A stretch of DNA of 64,000 nucleotides from Bryoerythrophyllum caledonicum. Taxonomy: Eukaryota; Streptophyta; Bryopsida; Pottiales; Pottiaceae. Position numbers and translations under genes: made by a program. Under the pieces are notes generated by a model that worked only from the letters and a program-made list of their open reading frames with translations, was not told where the DNA came from and did no database searches. Positions 42,907 through 57,355 of this stretch are shown here, piece after piece. The stretch covers positions 23,600,786-23,664,785 of the forward strand of contig OZ020519.1 in the NCBI GenBank assembly GCA_963971425.1, in the 5' to 3' direction. The stretch's first letter is position 1, and every line of letters begins with the position of its first letter.

Positions 42907-45900
42907 TCCATGACCTTGCGGCGATGCGCAACAGTGACACCTTGAAGTTGTGTTTGAAGATTCTCCTTGGCCTTTCTTTCCATAGTACAGAGTTCAATAT
43001 CGCTAGAGTTGCGCTCCTTCAGCCAATCAGCTTGACATTGTAGCATTTCTCGGCTTGACTTCTCCTGCTCATACAACCCTTGGAATTTTGTTACTTGGTC
43101 ATTGATTTGTGCATTGTTCTTGGTCAACTCCTCGTTGAACGTAGTCAAATTGGACAACTCCACATTCAGTGCACGAATGGCCTCCGTCTGCTTGCTGACT
43201 TCCACGTGTAACTTGTCATTTAATTCTTCCAACTTCTCTACTTCTAGTCGAAGTTGAACCTCCCTGATAGTAGCAGCGGTTTGCATCATCTCTGGAGTAA
43301 CATGCTCTAGTGCTCTCCCCGATCTCCTCAAGCCGGATAACGGAGTCAAATTGATTGGAGTGGTGGATTGGGTCGTTGGAGATTTCTTGGTCTTTCACTG
43401 TCGTTTTTTCTTTACTACTGGTGCAAGTTCAGCTACCGATGCTCGAAGTCGTCCTTCAAATTCATTTGCTGCAGGTGTAGCACTTCGCCTTGTTTTCCTT
43501 GCTTGAGCAGACACTGAGGAGATGGTTCAATTTCCTCTGACGTGATAGTCAACTTGACCTGCTCTCCACGAACTAAGTTCCCCAAGTTAGGAACAACGAT
43601 TGCAGGGACATTTGCTTGGAAATCCTCCAATCTCCAAACTGGTTTTACGAGGTTTGACCAATACACGACACTATAAAGTGTGATGGGAATTTGTGTATGT
43701 GGCTTGTTGAGCTCCCTTTTAATTTGTTCAAACACACTGTTTCCCCAACTTAGTTGAATACCATTCCACGCCATCACTGCCGCAACTACTCCTTCCTTGG
43801 ACATCAACGCTACTCCCCGTTCTGCCATCATGATTCGTTCATTGAAAAACAACAACCATTCTTTCCATACTCTTGCACTCCCCAGTCTGTAGCCCTCGGA
43901 AGTAACGGCTCCCTCGTCAAATAGACCCTTCAAGTCGTTGTCGTTGACAGCTCCAATTTCATATTCCAATAGACTAGAACCCGTAGGTAACTTCAGCAAC
44001 TTGGACAGAGTCTCAGGGTTAAACAAATACACCACTCCTTGCACCCTTGCTACATTACTTGCTCCAAACTTTGTGGAATGTAAAAATTCCGTAACTCTCG
44101 CGTTGTCTTGCGGCTCTAGGCTGAGTAGGATGAACTCCCATAATCCTGCTAATTCAAGGTTATCTTGGCTCATCGCAAATTGATTCCAACTTGTTGATGC
44201 TACACGCCGCAGGTCCAACGTCCAGATATTCTTCACTACAGGTTGCATTCCGCATTCCACTTGCCTCCTTGACGTCGAACCAGAGGCTGCCATCTCTAAC
44301 TTCTTGACCTTAGCTCCCTTCTTCGCTTTCTGCTTGGGTCGTGCTTGAGGCATTAGTCCATTTGACAGTGTCTTCACTGCTTCGTCTTCAGGTCCAATGT
44401 CAATTAGATCAGCTTCCAACTTTTCCAGCATTCAAATCCATTTGACATCAAATATTCTCTCAGCAATATTTCTAATTCTACATGCATGGCCCTCGTCAAT
44501 TCGACTCACTCATCAGTATACTTCATGACACTCAAAAGTATGCTCCTATAAATACAATGAACCATTTAATCATTCATGCAACCTCTCATTTTCGTGTAGG
44601 GCTAATTTCCAACTTAAAAAACACTCTTTTAACAATACAGAGACACTTTGTCTGGAACTTGGCAAAAATCAGTTGTTAATATGTTAGTTGTTAATTTTCA
44701 TTCTTAATATTTTATTATTATTATTTTCATTCATATCAGCTCTCGGCAGTTTCAATTAGACACTTAATAACTACATAGCCTACTGACTGAAAACTTGTTA
44801 TTTTCCTCTTACTTGACTGCTGATTTCAACACCTGTGTCCATTTGACAATGTCGTTTCTCACTTGGCAAGTTACTATTTTTTTGTATTCATACTTTATCG
44901 ATTTGACTTAATCTTCTTTCATACGTTTTGTGACTTACAAGTTTACAATGTACCCTTTCAACAATATTGCATTAAGTTATGTTTCAAGTAGATATACAGC
45001 TATCTCTTTTGACAACAAGGATAGTTGTAAAACAACACAATGACACTCTCTTTTGGGACTAGACAAGAATTAGTTGTCAGTACATTAGTGATTAGTTCTT
45101 TTTATCTTTATTTCTCTCACTCAACTCTCTGGCAACTTCTTTCACTGTTTTGTTCTGGAAATTCTTCACTGTTCAAGTCAAGTTGACATCTTTTTAATAA
45201 CCATACTCTCGGCTGTGATTGTCTTTTTAATAACCTTACTCAGACACACCACATACATATCTTGACTCTATCAATGTTCAATTCAAGGCTTTAATTCTCA
45301 AAAACAGTTATTGGATTCTGACCATCAACTTAACTTTCTTTCTTGATCTCTCAACAAACTATTCTTTTACCAACCACAAAGCCAAGATTGATTTTTACTC
45401 AACTGGACAACCACATTCTAACCCTACTTTACAGTCCAAAGAACACATACACATTAAGTCTCTCACCTGTCGATTTGACTTCCCAGACTTGATACTGTGT
45501 TCTTCTCTCACCGTGGTAGTGCTTAGGGTTTCCTTCACACCAAAAATGCAACTATGAACGTAAAGGACATACGAAGTGATCACTAACTTATGCACAATGG
45601 TTTCTTTGTTTCGTCCCGTTAACTTATTTTCACCATAAACCACTACATAAAATTGAAACTCAACGTGCATACATTCTTCTTTCTTTTGCGTTTAATACAA
45701 CCTCACACTGCTTCAAAGAAAATCTCACTTGCGCATTACAATTTCAATTTGACGGCGAACATACAAACCTTCTGCCGATGTTTCTCGTCAACTGGACTTT
45801 GTCACTCGCTTCCCTGTGCGATCGTTCTCCCGCTTCAACAACCTCCACGTTCTGTCCACTTGACCTTACTGCAGTTGCTCTCTCTTCTCTCAGTTCAACT

Positions 45901-46400
45901 CGACTTCCTTCCCTTCACTGTTTCACTCGTGGCTCACTCTTCCAAACTCTACTGTATTTCCTCGTCCATTTGACATACTTTTTGCAAAACTTACAGCACA
46001 CACACAGCAACCAAAAACCTACGCAAGTTTGGTTTGTAGGCGCCTTCATTTTATTTTTCTTTCTTTTTCAGATTGTAACCACCTCTCAAGTTTTAATGAC
46101 CACTTCTTCTCATTATCTTGGCGGTCGACTTGACAGTTAATGACATGGCGAGATGTCATGAAGTCCTTTTCACACCCTTTCATCATTTCCATGCATGTGT
46201 TGTTTTTAACACATGTCACTTCCTCAGTATCAATCTAATTGGCATCTCATCCAGTCACTTCAAAGCCCATCCTACTCAACTTTACCTCTATTCGAACTAA
46301 TCTTTTGTAAATTAATATTATTTATTTATTATTAATATTTTATTTTTTATTTTTTAAAATTTTAATAAAGAACAATTTACACTAAAATTTATGACTAGTG
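42907..46400 (-). other. Gypsy accessory region, proximal part
   Basis: Downstream of integrase in the element's direction. One frame (43433-44431) encodes a protein with LWEFILLSLEPQDNARVTEF and VVYLFNPETLSKLLKLPTG. This recalls the 'putative plant transposon protein' domain seen in extra ORFs of plant Gypsy elements; the resemblance is from memory. A following frame near 42.9-43.3 kb is a strong coiled coil (EKLEELNDKLHVEVSKQTE). The part from 44432 to about 46400 has little coding signal but many copies of a GTCAA/TTGAC palindrome. Confidence 0.5.
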
Positions 46401-49400
46401 CCCCCTCCTTAGTTTCGTAACTTGCCCTCAAGTTACATAGAGCTTAACACGATATCCATTATATTGTGTCGCATGAGTACGGCCCTCAAAATCTTGCAAC
46501 TCAATTGATCCATTAGGATATGAATTAAGGATCTTATAAGGGCCAAACCAAGGCATTCTAAATTTTTCCGGAAACTTTTGAAAACGGCTATCATATAGCA
46601 AAACCAAGTCATTAGGATTTAAAGTTTTTGGTGCTAATTTACTGTCATAATAAGATTTTTGTTGTTTTTGAATTGCTATATTATTTAATTAAGCTTGAGC
46701 TCTTGTTTCATCTAATTTCTCTAACATATGTAATCTTTGTTTTAATGATTCCTCATCTCCTAATCTTTCATCAAGTGCTATACGTAAAGTAGGTATTTCC
46801 ATTTCATTAGGTAAGATGGCTTCTAAGCCATAAACTAATTGAAATGGTGTAAATTTGGTAGATACTTTATAGGCACATCGGTATGCCCATAAAGCATCAT
46901 AAACTCTAGCATCCCAGTCTACATTTGAACCTTGGACCGTCTTTGTGATTATGCGACATAAATGCCATTTGTTTTCTCAGTTTGTCCATTTGCACTTGGG
47001 TGATAAGGGGTAGTTTTTCTATGCTTAATTAAATATTTTGTAGTTAATTGTTCAATTGTGTCATTTAAAAAATGGGTACCACGATCACTGACAAGTTCTC
47101 GCGGGCAATCAAATCGAGTAATTATGTTTTTATACAAAAATTTTGCAACTACTTTTGCATCATCAGTTTTAGTTGCTAAAGCTTCCGCCCATTTTGTGAC
47201 ATACTCAGTTGCCACTAAAATATACCGTTTTTGACCATGTCTACTCGGTGGTTTAATAGGTCCTACAAAATCTATACCCCATTTTTCAAAAGGTATTTAG
47301 GCTAATATTGGATTTAAGGGCATAGCTGTAGAAGGGGTTGGTTTTCCTATCCTTTGACATGGATCACACTTTTTTGCATAATTATGTGCGTCCTTAAATA
47401 GGGTGGGCCATCAATAACCAGATTGCAATTCTTTATTGGCAGTTACTAATCCAGCAAAATGGCCTCCACATACGTCATCATGGCAACCTTTTAAAATTAA
47501 AGGCACTTCACTAGGATTAATGCAACGTCTTAATACTCCATCTCTTCCTTGTTTATAGAGTACATTTGAAATTAATGTGTATGGTTGGGCTTTGAAAATT
47601 AATTTCTGTTTTTGTTTATCATTATATTCTGGAGGAAAAGAATTGGTTTTTAAAAAATGAATAACATCATCATATTCTATAGGAATAATTTCCACTTGAA
47701 AGATATGAGCATCTGGAAGACTGTCATCAATAGATGTGGGATTTACTTCCTCACTTATGCGTGACAAAAAATCTGCATTAGCATGTTTTTGTCCAGGTCT
47801 CACATCCACAATGAAATTAAATTCTTGGAGTAATAATACCCATCTCGCAATCCTCCCACTAAGTTGTGGTTTATTAACCATGTACTTTAAAGCATCATGG
47901 TCAAGATGAAAAGTAAACTTGTATCCCAACAAATAGTGTTGGTACTTTTGAACTGAAAATATCATTCCTAATCCTTCTCTTTCAGTTACTAAATAGTTTT
48001 TTTTAGCTGCAGTCAACTGTCTACTTGCAAAGTAAATTGGACGATCATGGCCTTTAGTATCCTTTTGACTAAGAACACTTCCAATTGCAAAATTGGAAGC
48101 GTCAACATATACTTCAAAAGGTTTATCCAATTAGGGGGATTCAGGATTGGGGCTTTACTAAGACGTCTTTTTAATTTTTCAAATGATTTAGTACATTCCT
48201 CAGTCCATATTCCCGGGGTATCATTTTGCTTTGTTAAATGCGTTAAGGGATTTCAATTTCTGCATATAGGTAAACAAACCGTCGATAATATCCTATGGCT
48301 CCCAAAAAGCCTTTAAGTCCAGTAATATGAATAGGTATTTCATAAGCCAAAATGGCTGCAACTTTGTCACGATCTACTCCAATTCCTTGTAAGGATACAA
48401 TATGTCCAACTAATCTCCCACATGGTACTGCAAATTCTGACTTAGCTGCGTTAATGGAAATACCATATTCATGACACTGTTCAAAGCACTTTTTTAAACA
48501 TTTTGGATGTGTGGTCTTCATACTAAAGACACAGAAATCATCTAAAAAAATTTCAATAAACTTCCGTAAGTATTTTTGGAATGCAATAGCCATTGCTCTT
48601 TGGAATGCAATAGTCATTACATAATCCAAAAGGCATGACATTATAAGCAAAAGTACCCCAATCAGTGGTAAAGGTAGTTAAAGGTCGATCTTTTGGTGCT
48701 ATCTTTACTTGATTATATCCCAAAAATCCATCTAAAAAAGAATAACATTCATGGCCTGCGACCCCGTTAAGAATCGCATCTGTAAATGGTAGAGGAAAAT
48801 AATCTTTTTTTAGTTACACTATTTAACTTTCAAAAGTCTTGGCAAATTCTCAATTTGCCATTCTTCTTTGGTACTACACCAATAGGGGATACCCATTCAC
48901 TATAAGGTACTTGATAAATAAACCCACATTCTAACAGTTTATCAATCTCTTCTTTAACCATAAGTGAATATTTAGGGTTCATTCGGTATTGTCTTTGTCT
49001 TACTGGGTGGGTATTTGGTTCCAAAATAATCCTATGTTGACATACTTCTGGGGGAATACCCTTAAGATCTTTATAAGTCCAAGCAAAAGTATCTTTGCAC
49101 TTTTGAAAAAATTGTTTCCACTCCTCGAATTCACAAGGACTTAATCCATTAAAAACTTTAATAGTTTTAGGATCAACTGTTGTTCCTAAATTCAAATCAA
49201 TACATGAACTCTTGGGAGGTGGTTGTTTTTTAAATTTTGTATGAAACATATTATCTGCAAGTTCTTTGGAACCACTTGTATAAGGCGGTTCTAATTTAGA
49301 ATCAAGTTCTGTTGTTATGTTAAATGCATGACTATTTTCCCATACTAAAATAGCATCATCTGAGTCTAAATCAGATTCTTTCATACAAGTATACTCCCCT

Positions 49401-51215
49401 AAACCTAAACACTTTATTTTTGGCATTTCTTGGACTACTTGTTGTGTCATTTCTGTATCCGTATCATAAGAATTCTCAGAAGTGACATCAGTTGCGTCAT
49501 CTTGAGTCTCACCATGATATTAAATTGGAAACATTGGTAAAACAACTTTATTCCTTTCATCTCTTATAGTGATCGTACCCTTATCCCAATCATCCTTGGC
49601 TTTTGCCATCTTAAGCCATGGTCTTCCCAATAATATTGGGTAGGTGTAAATAGATTCACTTACTTTAAAACTACATAATTAACCTTAAAAGGTAGATCAC
49701 TAATAATAGTTTCAACATTCCTGAGTATTCCCAAAGGTAATACTCGGCTTTGATCTGCCATTCTTAAAACTATAGGTGTAGAAGTCATAGTTTTAAGACC
49801 CAACTCTTCCATAGTATCTACATTCATCAAATTTACACTTGATCCACTATCAATTTGGACAACTTCAATTAATGTACCATCAATCATAACATCAACAATA
49901 GGAGCTCCAGGGTCTAAAGTTACATCATTCACATCAACAACTTTAGTTCTTTTCTTTACTAATGATGAACTTAATTCACCTCGACATTTTGGTGCAATTG
50001 CTAGTAGTTGTCTAAGAGAAATGTCGGGTTGAATCTTATCCAAGTTGGTCAATATATTGTAAGGAATCATTCCTTTAGCTAACCGCATACTTCTATGGTA
50101 CTTTCTTTTCCTTAGACCTGTTATTTCTGGTGATTTCTTTTTAAATTTTTTGTAAAAAGAAGGTAAGTAGAAGTACTTGGTTCAAAAGTTGCAGGTGTTG
50201 ATGTTTCTTTATTACCGTTTAGAAGTGGTAACATATTTTTACTTTTTTCTTCATTAGAAAGTATTGGAGGAATAACAGGTGTACTTTTATCAATTATAGG
50301 GACATCAGGATGTAAAATTGGAGTTTGAGTCACCACGTCCGGTATTACTTTTTGAGGATTAGGGTGTTTTTTATCACGTGATTGACCCTTCCTTACCTTC
50401 GTAGTTCTAAAATCACTGTCAGAACTACTATCTTGTTCACTCTCAATTATTGTTAATTTAGCTTTGTTTGTTGCTCTTGTAGCAAAAACGTTATACGGCG
50501 GGTTACTAATCTCTCTTATTACTTGATTGACATTCCTATTATTATTTGTAATATCAAAGTGAACTTGTTTAATAGGATTTGGTACAAGGCATTCATTGGT
50601 TGTATGTCCGGATGCATTACACCTTCCACATAGAGGTACATACCCCACTTTTTTGCTAGGGTTAGGACAGTCTCGGGCCATATGGCCTAATTCTTGAAAT
50701 TTATAACAAACTATAATTTTCCCTTTCCCTGGAGGTCCATAGCATTGAGTATTTGGATTAGACGGCGGCCCATTCCAATTAGGAGCAGAATTATAATAAG
50801 TTCCCCATCGTGGTCTATTATTCCCTACTTGATAAGGCTCTCCCGTATTAGGACGAGTAAAAGGTCTTTTAGAGGTATAACTATATGGTTCTTTTTCTTT
50901 ATTAGAAGGTTGAATATTGGCACTAACAGCTGCAACTACTTTTCCCAAATTCCAGCAATAGGAAACATCATGAGATCCTCTACAAAAAGTACATTTAGGT
51001 TGAGCACTATAATTATTCCCAATTGGAGTGGGGCATTCGGTTGATAAATGTCCATGTCCTTTACAATTGGTACACCATATGTTTGTTCTAACATTTGTAG
51101 GTTTAGCTCTTTTGTCTCTTCCTGCTGATATTTGTACAAATAACTCATTCAATTTCTTTTCAAGTTTAGATATATTTTCCATCATAGCATCATCTTTTGG
51201 TCCTTTAATGGCCAA
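46400..51215 (-). pseudogene. Gypsy pol region and zinc knuckles (fossil)
   Basis: Recognised parts in order on the minus strand: zinc knuckles with CTNCKGHGHLSTEC and CYKFQELGHMARDC near 50.6-51.1 kb; aspartic protease with VQIDSGSSVNLM near 49.8 kb; RT from about 49.1 to 48.3 kb, with GVVPKKNGKLRICQDF at its start; RNase H at about 47.5-48.1 kb (EVYVDASNFAIGSVLSQ); integrase core at about 46.9-47.3 kb (LVSDRGTHFLND, TPYHPSANGQTEKTNG). The protease-RT-RNase H-integrase order is Ty3/Gypsy. It is broken in several places and not expected to work by itself. Confidence 0.85.
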
Positions 51216-51251
51216 AAGCTGTGTATTTGGATTGGTTATTTGTAACGGGAT

Positions 51252-52460
51252 TCATGCCATTGGCAATTGAAGTCTACTAGAGGGATAAGGATAATGATCT
51301 TTTCCATAAATGTCCATTCCAGGGATATGGTCATATCCTTCCCTTCGTGGTGGATAACCATCAGCATATTGTGCAAAATCTGTATTGACCCTTGTTTCTT
51401 CCCAAGATTTGGCTAAGGCATAGGCCGTAGCAATATCTTCAGGGTTATGTTCTTTTAAATATATTCTCAACTCCTCTGGCCAAACTCCCCCTACAAAGAT
51501 ACAGGACAACATTTGATTGCCCAATGCATGTCCTGACCATCTTTTTAAAAGTGTATTGAAACGTGTATAATACGAATCAATTTCTTCATTTACTCCCATT
51601 CTTATGGTGCGGAAGCGGTCAATCAATCCTGGTATAAATGACCTAGGACGGAATCTAGCAAGGAAAGTTGTTTTAAGTGCTTCCCAATTTTCAGGAGGTT
51701 CAAGTTGAACATACCATTGATGGGCATCATCCAACAAGGTACTCGGAAAAGTAGATAAATATAAATTTTCAGGTAGCTGATTTGCATTTGCAACCACTTT
51801 AAATCTATCTAAATGTCGATTTGGATTCGATCCAGGATATCCATGAAAAATAGGACAAGGTGCTATATTCAGGATTTGTGGTGGAGCTGCCATATTAATA
51901 GAATGTGCTGGTCTATTTGAAAATGGAGGTGAAGGTGGAGTAGGAGGTTTATCCGGTAATGAAGGACTTGGTATGCTTCCAAAATGAAGTACTAAGTCAT
52001 CTTCTTTACCCTCCCCAACATCTCCGTCTTCTACCTTTCCTGAATCATTACCAGAGAATTGGTTTGATTTAACATCCTCAACAATATTTTGAAACTTTAG
52101 GGAATCTTTTATACTATTAATTCTATCTTTTAATTTAGAAAATCCACTTGTGATATTAGGTATATTTAGTTCTACATTTTGAGTAGGAGGTTGAAAGTTC
52201 AATTGTTTAATAGTTGAATTTTCATAAGTACTTCCTGTAAACTCATCTTTGATTTTTACTTCAATAGTTAATTCAGTTCTTGGTTCCTTTCCTGTGGAAT
52301 GAGATCCCTTTGGACTTCTTATTTCATCATTTGGTTCATTATCACATGTATAATAAGAAAAACTTTTCCTTCCAGTCTCTACAGTCTCTCTTACTTGTTC
52401 ATTTTTAATTAACACAACATCTAGTTTATAATCCTCAGGTGTCTTAGGTGAATTTAACAA
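51252..52460 (-). pseudogene. Gypsy gag region (fossil)
   Basis: The product carries a retrotransposon gag domain with PCPIFHGYPGSNPNRHLDRF, LLDDAHQWYVQL, TTFLARFRP and EEIDSYYTRFNTLLKRW, the capsid-like pattern of plant Gypsy gag. The N-terminal half is acidic and low in complexity. Zinc knuckles follow downstream near 50.6-51.1 kb. Confidence 0.8.
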
Positions 52461-52797
52461 TTTTCCATATTCTTCATTATATTAATCTGGTAATGGGTAG
52501 CCAAAAGAAAATCCAGGCCCGAAATGATAGTTTGAAGGACTAGGTGAACGAGTGGTATTATAAATTGGATTATTGGTACCTACTAATATAGACTTCAAGG
52601 ATCTATCATCCACTTCAGCCCGTTTCCTTTGCCGTTCATCTCTGGCTTTATCTTCAGCTTCCTTATTTATTTTTTATATTTATAATTGCCATAAGTACAA
52701 ATTTCCTCTTTATAATCCCCAATTTTTCATTTATAACTATCCTCTAAATTAGATTTAATGTTTCAATTGATTTATACCAATTCCATATACCACATTG

Positions 52798-53869
52798 TTA
52801 ATCAAAACTCAAACATAAGAAAAGTGTTTCATTTGATAAGTTCATTTCTTTTATTTCTTCTTCAATATGTCTAGGGTATGGAATACGGGTTAATATTTCA
52901 CTCATCAAAGCACTAGCTAGTCCCAATAAATTATCAATTTCCTTTTCGGCTATTTCCATAAGTTCTTTATCATTGGGTCTCAAATCTTGATAAAGAGCTA
53001 ATTTACAAAATAATTTATTGTATACCCTTTCTTTAGGAGTTTCATATCTATCACACTTAACACTATTCCCAATACTCATTTGAAGAAGAAACGATATCAA
53101 CACCAATTGGTGAGGGAAAATCTTTCAACTTCTTTATTTGTGTATAGTCTTTCCACTAACAATTCTCGCGGGTATTTAAATCCTCTTGTAAGTCTTTTAA
53201 TTATTTTTCTTTTTTCTACATTATTTTGATTTTCTATTCTAATTTGTTCGATTTCTTTTTCTATAAGATTGAATAATCTAGTTTCTTTGTATTTAATATT
53301 TGAATAGATTATTAACAATCTTCTTAATCTTATTTTTAAGTCTTCTATAGTTTCAATTGAATTAAACATGTTTAAATACATAATAAATCAAAAGCTATGG
53401 AATCTGGGCAATTAGGATCTTTTGAAAGAAAATCCGGAAAAAATATTTTACTCCGAGGATTTAATCTACCATAAATGAAAACAAAGGTTTCTCTATCAAA
53501 TTTAAATCTGTTCCATATTCCACAACTTTTAGAAATCAATGGTTGTGTCTGGTATTTTATTCTACCATATTGAGCAAACAAAAATTGTAATTGAAATTTC
53601 AAATACAATGTTTTTCTCTTCACAACTATTTCATTGAATTCTTTTCCTTGATTCCAAATTTTAGATAATATTATTTGTTTTATCTCTAATGGTAACTCAT
53701 CAAATCTTTTTTGAAAGTCTTTATCAATTTTAGGATTCCTTCCATAAAATTGAAATCCTTGTCCATAATAGGATCTCTTATAAACTCTATACAACGAAGC
53801 AAACAAATAAGGTCCTTTAAAAAACTCACACACCGCCTCCTTACTTATTTCCCATGGGAATTGAGGCAT
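52798..53869 (-). other. Small unknown frames upstream of gag
   Basis: Three consecutive minus-strand frames between the primer-binding site and gag. The first encodes MPQFPWEISKEAVCEFFKGP and ends near 53372; the others are charged and helical. No homology was recognised. Extra frames before gag are known in some Tat/Ogre lineages, so they may be element-specific proteins. Confidence 0.4.
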
Positions 53870-54180
53870 GGTTGCACCACATGACTTATTGAGTTACAAT
53901 AAGTACAATTCTTAGATTCTTTAACTATGGGCCTAGGTGGAAATTTAATACCTTGTGAATGTTTGATTTTTGGAATGGATTTATTCTCTTTATTCATTCT
54001 TAACATCTTCTAATTTTTAAAGACATAACATCATTTTAAATAAGTGATATTCCTATGAAAAAAATATGTATTCAATTCTTTAAAATAGAGATCTTCTAAA
54101 ACAAACACTCACTTAAAAGATTATCTAAGGTCTTTGTAAATACTACATCATAAACTACCGCTTAACCAAAACCTATTCCT

Positions 54181-54198
54181 TGGCAGCGGTGCCAAAAA
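54181..54198 (-). other. Gypsy primer-binding-site region
   Basis: Immediately inside the LTR the minus strand reads TTTTTGGCACCGCTGCCAAG. This resembles the TTGGCxCCGxTGCC pattern used as primer-binding site in many plant Gypsy elements. Confidence 0.6.
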
Positions 54199-56089
54199 TG
54201 TAGATTAAAAATTTAGATTTGTCTATCTAACCCCAAGCTACATAATAAAATTGATTCGGGAAAAGGTCTTTTCGTTTAGCATTTTTGTGTAATTAATGGT
54301 CACTTGTAGATTACAAAGAAGATATTTCTTAAATTAATGTATCAAGGTATTCTCTCAAACAAAACCCAAGTATAAATCACTCTTATTACCATTTATCTTT
54401 ACAAGGAATAAGGGTGATTCATTTTGACATATTTCTTAAATTAATGTATCAAGGTATTCTCTCAAACAAAACCCAAGTATAAATCACTCTTATTACCATT
54501 TGTCTTTACAAGGAATAAGGGTGATTCATTTTGACAGTAACCAAGGCATGACATCCTCAGGCGGTTATAGCCTTGTTCAAATTGACAGAGCCGGGTTCAA
54601 ATCGACAGTAATGTTGCTCAAATCGACCGTAGCCATCATCTCTATGCAATTAATTTATTAATCTTAAATTTATATAAATGAAATCCTACCTACTTGCACA
54701 AAATTCAACTAAGAAATTTACTTATCTCAAGCAAACTCCCGCATGTCTTTTCCAAGACATCTCCATCACTCCATCATGAGTGCCTATTTTAACTTATTAT
54801 TATTCCTTCCTTTTCATACAACTTATTCTCAATTATAGATACCGTTTATGGACTTATAAGAGAATTCTAAATTAAAATACTACAATGACACACTATTCAT
54901 CTCCGGATGTTAAAACAAATATTAATGTTCAATGTTACTAAAAAGGGTGATCAATCCTAAATAAACATCTCTCACTTCATACTCCTAATCTTTAATAATT
55001 TATATTCTATCTAAATCATTGTCATCACAATATTCTTAATTTAGAATTAATATATTTATCCAAAGCCTTGTAAAAAAGAATTACACATGAATTAGATAGC
55101 TAAGCTAATTCATAGCTTCTATTACTACATGTATCTCATAATTCAACCAATAAGTCCGCTCATCATTGTGTTTTTCTTTCTCAGAATTACACTAGAAACT
55201 CAATAAGTATCACATATGCAGGATACCATAATATTTCTATTGATAATAGAAAAAATATATATTTTATTAACCGGTTATTTACTATGCGCAATTCACTCTC
55301 CTTTCCAGGACACACAGAACGGTGGCTATCAATTAAGTACGTCAAATTGACAAATACCACTGCTCACACACTCTCCTCCACCAGGGTAGTGTTTCTTCAA
55401 TTAGACATAAGACTCCTTCGTCTCATACTGCTCTCTAGCTTACTCCATGTCCATTAGATTGTTACTCATTTCCTCATGACTCAACCTATGCATGATGACT
55501 GGAAACAGTCCTTTACAACTAAGTCAATTTGACTCTACATAACTCATTCTAATACAAATCATGACAAACTAATTTACAAACCACACTTTATGAAATCAAA
55601 CAACAAACTGGAGACATTCTACATTCTCTTGAAAGCAAAATTGAAATCACTATTGTTGAATTGACATAATGTATTCCTTTAAGTAATTACAACAAGTGAA
55701 CATCAACTTGAAATTGAACATGAGCCAAAATTCATAACATTTCTACACTTTAATCAAACTATTCACTCAAGCTCTCTCCAGTGACATACACACTCAAGAT
55801 ATTCTATTTTCTAATATGTTGTAGTGTTTCCTTCTTTTATCATCTTTACTTATGTCCTCAAAGTCAAATTGACACCTCTTCGTATCTAGATTTCAAAGAG
55901 TATAGCCGTCATGTCTATTTGAATTAGATTCTAAAGAGTGGCGGCTAGGAGTCTACTAAAATCTCCTTTCTAATTTCTAAGGTTTAATCATAACTATCCT
56001 TAATCAATTTTCCAAAATTCTTAGAAAAATAAGCTCCTTTCACATTGTCAATTAGAAAAAGGATTCAAAGTAAAGATTTTATGTTCACA
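54199..56089 (-). repeat. Gypsy 5' LTR
   Basis: In element orientation it starts TGTGAACATAAAATC and ends TTTTTAATCTACA, so it has TG...CA ends. The length is about 1,891 bp. It contains a near-perfect tandem duplication of about 107 bp at 54320-54537. The outer 574 bp match 27266-27839. Confidence 0.8.
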
Positions 56090-56099
56090 CGCTCCCTAC

Positions 56100-56390
56100 A
56101 AGCACGCACGCCCGGCCTTCATAAACGCGTCCGGCCCCTGACGACGCACGCCTGATAGGCACGTGCGCGCTCGGCCCCTAACGGTATGCGCCCAACCTTG
56201 AGGGATACACGCCCGGCCCTAATTGGTACGCGCCCGGCCCTGATTGGTATGCGTCCAGCCCTGATTGGTATGCACTCGACCTTGATTGATACGCGCCCGA
56301 CCCTCATTTGTACGTGCTTGGCCCTGATTGGTACGCGCCCGGCTCCAAATGCTACGCGCGCGGCTTGAAGGTATGCGCCCAGCCCTATGA
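56100..56390 (-). repeat. 21-bp tandem array, X2 right arm
   Basis: Units such as CGCCCGGCCCTGATTGGTACG at 21-bp spacing, in the reverse orientation of the left arm. Confidence 0.85.
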
Positions 56391-57355
56391 CATGACGAGG
56401 AAAGTAGTCTGACGTGTCGGGGCACGTGTTTCACCAGGCGGTAAATTGTAAATTCGATTTAGGATTTGTAATTTTTTTACACGCAACTATCCGCCAAAAA
56501 GTGTTTTCTGTCATGTCCATTTGTCTGACTGTCCATCCGTCTGTTGTCTTTGGGCCCCTGTCCGTCTATGTAGACAAACCTGGACATAACTTTACAAGCG
56601 CGTGTAATCTATAATAAGGAAATATGTGCTACAAAAATGAGTTACAAATGACTATGGTAACACTACGTAATAAGTAATAACTACAAAATAACTATGCATT
56701 GTATTTGTAGATTTCATCCAATCAAACACCTCCACGTAATAACAAGTTGGTCCTAGAAGAAGTGACACATAAGCTGCCACATATGATTACACGTCAGCAA
56801 GGAGACACGTCATTATCTACGTCAACTGTCACCTCAAATTCCACCTCATTGTGAACGCTGAAATCCACTTCAATAAGCACCTCAAATTCCACGTAACACT
56901 CAAATCCACGTCATTAGTCCCCCATGATGACGTTCCATATTGGCATATGGATGAGAAATCTACGTGGCAAAAAAGAATAACTACATAAATAAAAAAACTC
57001 ACTACAGTAAGTGTGTCAATTTCCAAAAAAATTGTAGCTATTCTTTGGATCCGCTTCTTTTTTTAGTTATAGATTGCCCACCTACAACTAAACAAAGAGG
57101 CAAACCTCGAGTTATTTATTCCTAGATTTCTAACAGTGTGTATTTTGGGTTGTATTTCTAGCTTTTCTAAGAGTATATAACTCCAAATCATGATGTAACT
57201 TCAAATCATGATTTGTTTTTTGCAGAGTATTCATGTAATGTGTGCGCAAATCTGAACTTCACGTTTCACAACCTAATTCCTCATGGATTTTATGCAAATT
57301 GAGTTTTATCACCTCTAGAGTCCCATTTTGGGTCTTGTAGGCACTAAAGGGTTAA

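Noticed and set aside
45395-46300. Several 60-120 codon frames in the Gypsy accessory region
   Set aside because: Short, overlapping on both strands, without motifs; probably chance frames in non-coding element sequence.
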